From the NCBI RefSeq assembly GCF_046542825.1, contig NZ_JBKHAQ010000060.1, forward strand, positions 1 through 17,690: 17,690 nucleotides of DNA. Direction: 5' to 3'. Positions 15,151 through 17,690 of this stretch are shown piece after piece. The notes under the pieces are model-generated. The model had not been told where the DNA came from and did no database searches. It saw only the letters and a list, made by a program, of their open reading frames with translations. Numbering within the stretch: the first letter of the stretch is position 1; each line of letters opens with the position of its first letter. The translations under genes and the position numbers were made by a program. The stretch is from Rhodosalinus sp046542825 (GTDB lineage Bacteria; Pseudomonadota; Alphaproteobacteria; Rhodobacterales; Rhodobacteraceae).

Positions 15151-16118
15151 CAGTCGAAGCCCAGCAGTTCGAAGATGTCGCGGTCCTCCAGCGGCTCGGG
15201 CGCCAGCGCCTCGGTACCGTTCCAGAGCGTCTCGGCCAGGCGCACGTATTCCTTGCGCGCCATCACGATGTCCTCCTCGTCGGGCATCTCGAAGAGCGTC
15301 TTCTTCTTCAGCCGCGAGCGGCGGATCGCGTCGAAGTCCGGCATGTGCGCGATGCGCTTGAAGCCGACCTCGCTGCAGTAGCGGTCGACCTCGTTCGTCT
15401 CCTTCGAGCGGTTGGCAACGCAGCCCGCCAGCCGCACCTTGTAGTTGTTCGCCTTGGCGCGCACCGCCGCGATGATCCGGTTCATCGCGTAGATCGAGTC
15501 GAAGTCGTTGGCGGTCACGATCACCGCCCGGTCGGCATGCTGCAAGGGCGCCGCGAAGCCGCCGCAAACCACGTCGCCGAGGACGTCGAAGATCACCACG
15601 TCGGTGTCCTCGAGCAGGTGATGCTGCTTGAGCAGTTTCACCGTCTGCCCCACGACATAGCCGCCGCAGCCGGTGCCCGCGGGCGGCCCGCCCGCCTCGA
15701 CGCATTGCACGCCGTTGAAGCCTTCGGTCATGAAGTCCTCGGGCCGCAGCTCCTCGGCGTGGAAATCGACCTCCTTCAGGATGTCGATGACCGTCGGCTG
15801 CAGATGGCCCGTCAGCGTGAAGGTCGAATCGTGCTTGGGATCGCAGCCGATCTGCAGCACCCGCTTGCCCAGCGTCGAGAAGGCGACGGACAGGTTCGAC
15901 GAGGTGGTGGATTTCCCGATGCCGCCCTTGCCGTAGACCGAGAACACCTTCGCCCCCTCGATCTTCATCGAGGGATCCTGGTGCACCTGGAGCGAGCCCT
16001 CGCCGTCCTCGCCCTTTTTGATTCGCGGCGGCGCGCCCAGGCCGCGTTTCCGCAGTCCCTCCTGCTCGCGGGCGTTGGCCCTCGCGGCCGGCGGCAGCTT
16101 GCTGTCAAGCGGACTCAT
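15150..16118 (-). CDS. bchL: Light-independent protochlorophyllide reductase iron protein
   Basis: BchL is the NifH-like ATPase dimer that passes electrons from ferredoxin to BchNB to reduce ring D of protochlorophyllide. The 322-residue product has Walker A GKGGIGKST (63-71). Its cluster-binding cysteines are C151 in GTGCGG and C185 in DVVCGG, and the conserved GCDPKHDSTF (91-100) is present. Compared with the Rhodobacter proteins as I remember them (about 297-304), there are roughly 20-25 extra residues between MSP and the conserved DGEGSLQVH (38-46). This extra part is rich in Ala, Lys and Arg. The start has the ribosome site AAAGGGAGACGC, and no ATG or GTG occurs in frame between it and DGEGS. 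Oxygen-sensitive by family. Confidence 0.96.
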   Translation of the reverse strand: MSPLDSKLPPAARANAREQEGLRKRGLGAPPRIKKGEDGEGSLQVHQDPSMKIEGAKVFSVYGKGGIGKSTTSSNLSVAFSTLGKRVLQIGCDPKHDSTFTLTGHLQPTVIDILKEVDFHAEELRPEDFMTEGFNGVQCVEAGGPPAGTGCGGYVVGQTVKLLKQHHLLEDTDVVIFDVLGDVVCGGFAAPLQHADRAVIVTANDFDSIYAMNRIIAAVRAKANNYKVRLAGCVANRSKETNEVDRYCSEVGFKRIAHMPDFDAIRRSRLKKKTLFEMPDEEDIVMARKEYVRLAETLWNGTEALAPEPLEDRDIFELLGFD

Positions 16119-16192
16119 GCGCGTCTCCCTTTCCTGTCTGTCGCGACGCGTCCCTGTCCCGCGCCGTCTCGGTCCTTCCTCTTGCCGGAAAT

Positions 16193-16240
16193 ACCCCGGG
16201 GGGTGAGGCCCGCGAGGGCCGAGGGGGGCAGCGCCCCCCT
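16193..16240. repeat. Compound palindromic intergenic element between bchH and bchL
   Basis: The 151-base gap from 16119 to 16269 is the only sizeable break in the minus-strand operon. It holds three palindromes in 48 bases: ACCCC-GG-GGGGT (16193-16204), GGCCC-GCGA-GGGCC (16207-16220) and AGGGGGGC-AGC-GCCCCCCT (16222-16240, eight perfect pairs). On the minus strand the series ends in GGGGTATTT followed by CCGGCAAGAGGAAG. From memory, very similar G/C-palindrome elements ending in this way recur between genes in many Rhodobacterales genomes; I could not verify this here. It may attenuate, terminate or stabilise the bchH transcript before bchL. The rest of the gap holds only the bchL ribosome site. 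No TGT-N12-ACA regulator site was seen. Confidence 0.7.
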
Positions 16241-16269
16241 GGCGGCCTCGACGTATGCGCGCCCCAGGG

Positions 16270-17690
16270 TCATTCCGCCGCGATCCCTTCCATCCGGTCT
16301 TCCAGCGCGTCGGCCGCATCCTGAAGCGCCGCCAGCGTCGCGGCGTCCGGCGTCCAGTAGGCGCGGTCCGAGGCTTCCAGAAGGCGGTTCGCCATCCGGC
16401 TCGAGGCCTGCGGGTTCAGTTCGGCGAGGCGCTGGCGCATCTCCGCGTCCAGCACGAAGGTCTCGGAAATCCGCTGATAGACCCAGGGCTCGACCGCGCC
16501 GGTGGTGGCGGACCAGCCCAGCGTGTTGGTCACCTGCGCCTCGATCTGGCGCACGCCTTCCGAGCCGTGGCACAGCAGCGCCTCGTAGAATTTCGGGTTG
16601 AGCGAGCGCGACCGCGTCTCGAGCGAGACCTGGTCGGCCAGCGTGCGCACCTTGCCGGTGCCGCGCGTGGTGTCGGAGATGTAGACCGCTGCCTCCTGCC
16701 CGCCGCGGGCGCGCTTCACCGCGCGGCTGATGCCGCCAAGCGTGTCGAAGTAGTGATCCACGGTGGTGACGCCCAGCTCGACCGATTCGAGGTTCTGATA
16801 GGCAAGCTCGACGGTCTTCAGCGCCTCGCCCAGAAGCTGCCCCTGCGGCGCGGCCTTGCCGTCGCGCCCGTAGGCAAAGCTCTTGCGGGTCTGGTAGGCG
16901 TCGGCCAGCTCGTCCTCGTCGCCGAAGGCGGAACTGTCCACCAGCTGGTTGACGTTCGAGCCATAGGCGCCCTCCGCGTTCGAGAAGACGCGCAGCGCGG
17001 CCGTTTCCATGTCGCAGCCGATGCGCTCGGCATAGGCCAGGGCATGGGCGCGGACGAAGTTCTGCTCCACCGGCTCGTCGGCGGTCGCCGCCTTCCAGGC
17101 GGCCTCTGCCAGCATCCGCGTCTGCAGCGGCAGCAGGTCCCGGAAGATGCCCGACAGCGTCATGATCACGTCGATGCGCGGCCGGCCCAGCTCTTCCAGC
17201 GGGATCAGGTCCGCGCCCGCGAGCCGGCCGAAGCTGTCGAAACGCGGCCGCGCGCCGATCAGCGCCAGCGCCTGTGCGATGGGGCCGCCGTCGGACTTGA
17301 TGTTGTCCGACCCCCAGAGCACCACCGCGATGCTCTTGGGCAGTTCGTTGTGCGTGGCCAGCAGCAGCTCCGCCTGCTTCGCGCCCTCGCGGCAGGCGAA
17401 TTCCGTGGGCATCCGGAAGGGATCGAAGGCGTGGATGTTCCGCCCCGTCGGCAGCACGTCCGTCGAGCGGATCAGGTCGCCGCCCGGCACCGGCGGCGTA
17501 TAGCGGCCCTCGAGCGCATGCAGGATCGCCGGGATCTCGTGATCGCCGGACAGCAGTTCCGCAACCCGCGCCTTCGTCTCGTCGTCCGCCCCCTCGATCA
17601 GCGAGAGATACTCGGCCTTCGCCGTCTCGCTCATCGGCCGGCCCAGCACATGCAGCCCCTCGGGGATCAGCGCGTCCTCGGTCTCCAGCA
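16270..17690 (-). CDS. bchH: Mg-chelatase large subunit, C-terminal part (5' end outside window)
   Basis: BchH is the porphyrin-binding subunit of Mg-chelatase. With BchI and BchD it inserts Mg into protoporphyrin IX, the branch point from haem to bacteriochlorophyll. The frame is open to the right edge, so about 473 C-terminal residues are seen out of a usual 1,180-1,200. Typical late-BchH stretches are present: PTGRNIHAFDPFRMPTEFA, VVLWGSDNIKSDGGPIAQAL and FSNAEGAYGSNVNQLVDSS. The first in-frame ATG (17649) is internal. It heads the visible minus-strand operon and is separated from bchL by a palindromic element. Confidence 0.96.
   Translation of the reverse strand, partial: LETEDALIPEGLHVLGRPMSETAKAEYLSLIEGADDETKARVAELLSGDHEIPAILHALEGRYTPPVPGGDLIRSTDVLPTGRNIHAFDPFRMPTEFACREGAKQAELLLATHNELPKSIAVVLWGSDNIKSDGGPIAQALALIGARPRFDSFGRLAGADLIPLEELGRPRIDVIMTLSGIFRDLLPLQTRMLAEAAWKAATADEPVEQNFVRAHALAYAERIGCDMETAALRVFSNAEGAYGSNVNQLVDSSAFGDEDELADAYQTRKSFAYGRDGKAAPQGQLLGEALKTVELAYQNLESVELGVTTVDHYFDTLGGISRAVKRARGGQEAAVYISDTTRGTGKVRTLADQVSLETRSRSLNPKFYEALLCHGSEGVRQIEAQVTNTLGWSATTGAVEPWVYQRISETFVLDAEMRQRLAELNPQASSRMANRLLEASDRAYWTPDAATLAALQDAADALEDRMEGIAAE

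Noticed and set aside
1..17690. tRNA, rRNA, CRISPR array, insertion sequence or phage genes
   Set aside because: No cloverleaf-like segment, regular repeat-spacer pattern or transposase-like protein was seen; the window is almost fully occupied by photosynthesis genes.

Overview
The window is a piece of a purple-bacterial photosynthesis gene cluster from a GC-rich alphaproteobacterium. The gene order and the protein sequences point to the Rhodobacterales (Rhodobacter, Rhodovulum and Roseobacter relatives). The light-harvesting 1 peptides closely resemble those I recall from Rhodobacter sphaeroides. A reaction-centre cytochrome gene (pufC) sits where R. sphaeroides has pufX, as in Rhodovulum and many aerobic anoxygenic phototrophs. 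The oxygen-dependent cyclase AcsF shows that bacteriochlorophyll can be made in the presence of oxygen. I cannot fix genus or species.

The plus-strand half (1-7443) starts inside bchZ, the last gene of a bchCXYZ-type operon, and runs into pufQBALMC. These encode a bacteriochlorophyll-linked factor, the LH1 beta and alpha peptides, the reaction-centre L and M subunits and the bound cytochrome. Then follow dxs, which supplies the isoprenoid precursor for phytyl tails and carotenoids, and a small exported protein of unknown function. The non-coding gaps of the puf operon are rich in stem-loops: three before pufB, one strong 11-bp hairpin between pufA and pufL, and five in a row between pufC and dxs.

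The minus-strand half (17690 down to 7543) is one tightly packed run: bchH (cut by the window edge), bchL, bchM, lhaA, puhA, puhB, puhC, a 98-residue conserved-type protein, acsF, puhE and hemA. It holds four tetrapyrrole enzymes (HemA first; BchH, BchM and AcsF for Mg insertion, methylation and ring-E closure), the iron protein of protochlorophyllide reductase (BchL), the reaction-centre H subunit, and assembly factors for the photosynthetic complexes. Several junctions are TGATG or ATGA overlaps, which implies translational coupling. The only sizeable break is a 151-bp gap between bchH and bchL that holds a compound palindromic repeat. The two halves converge at about 7444-7542, where a hairpin probably ends transcription from both sides.

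There is no sign of a wholly new system. The points most worth a second look are a PufC with only three haem motifs that keeps the methionine expected for the next haem, an unusually long N-terminus on BchL, the hairpin arrays around puf, and the palindromic element inside the bchH-bchL operon.
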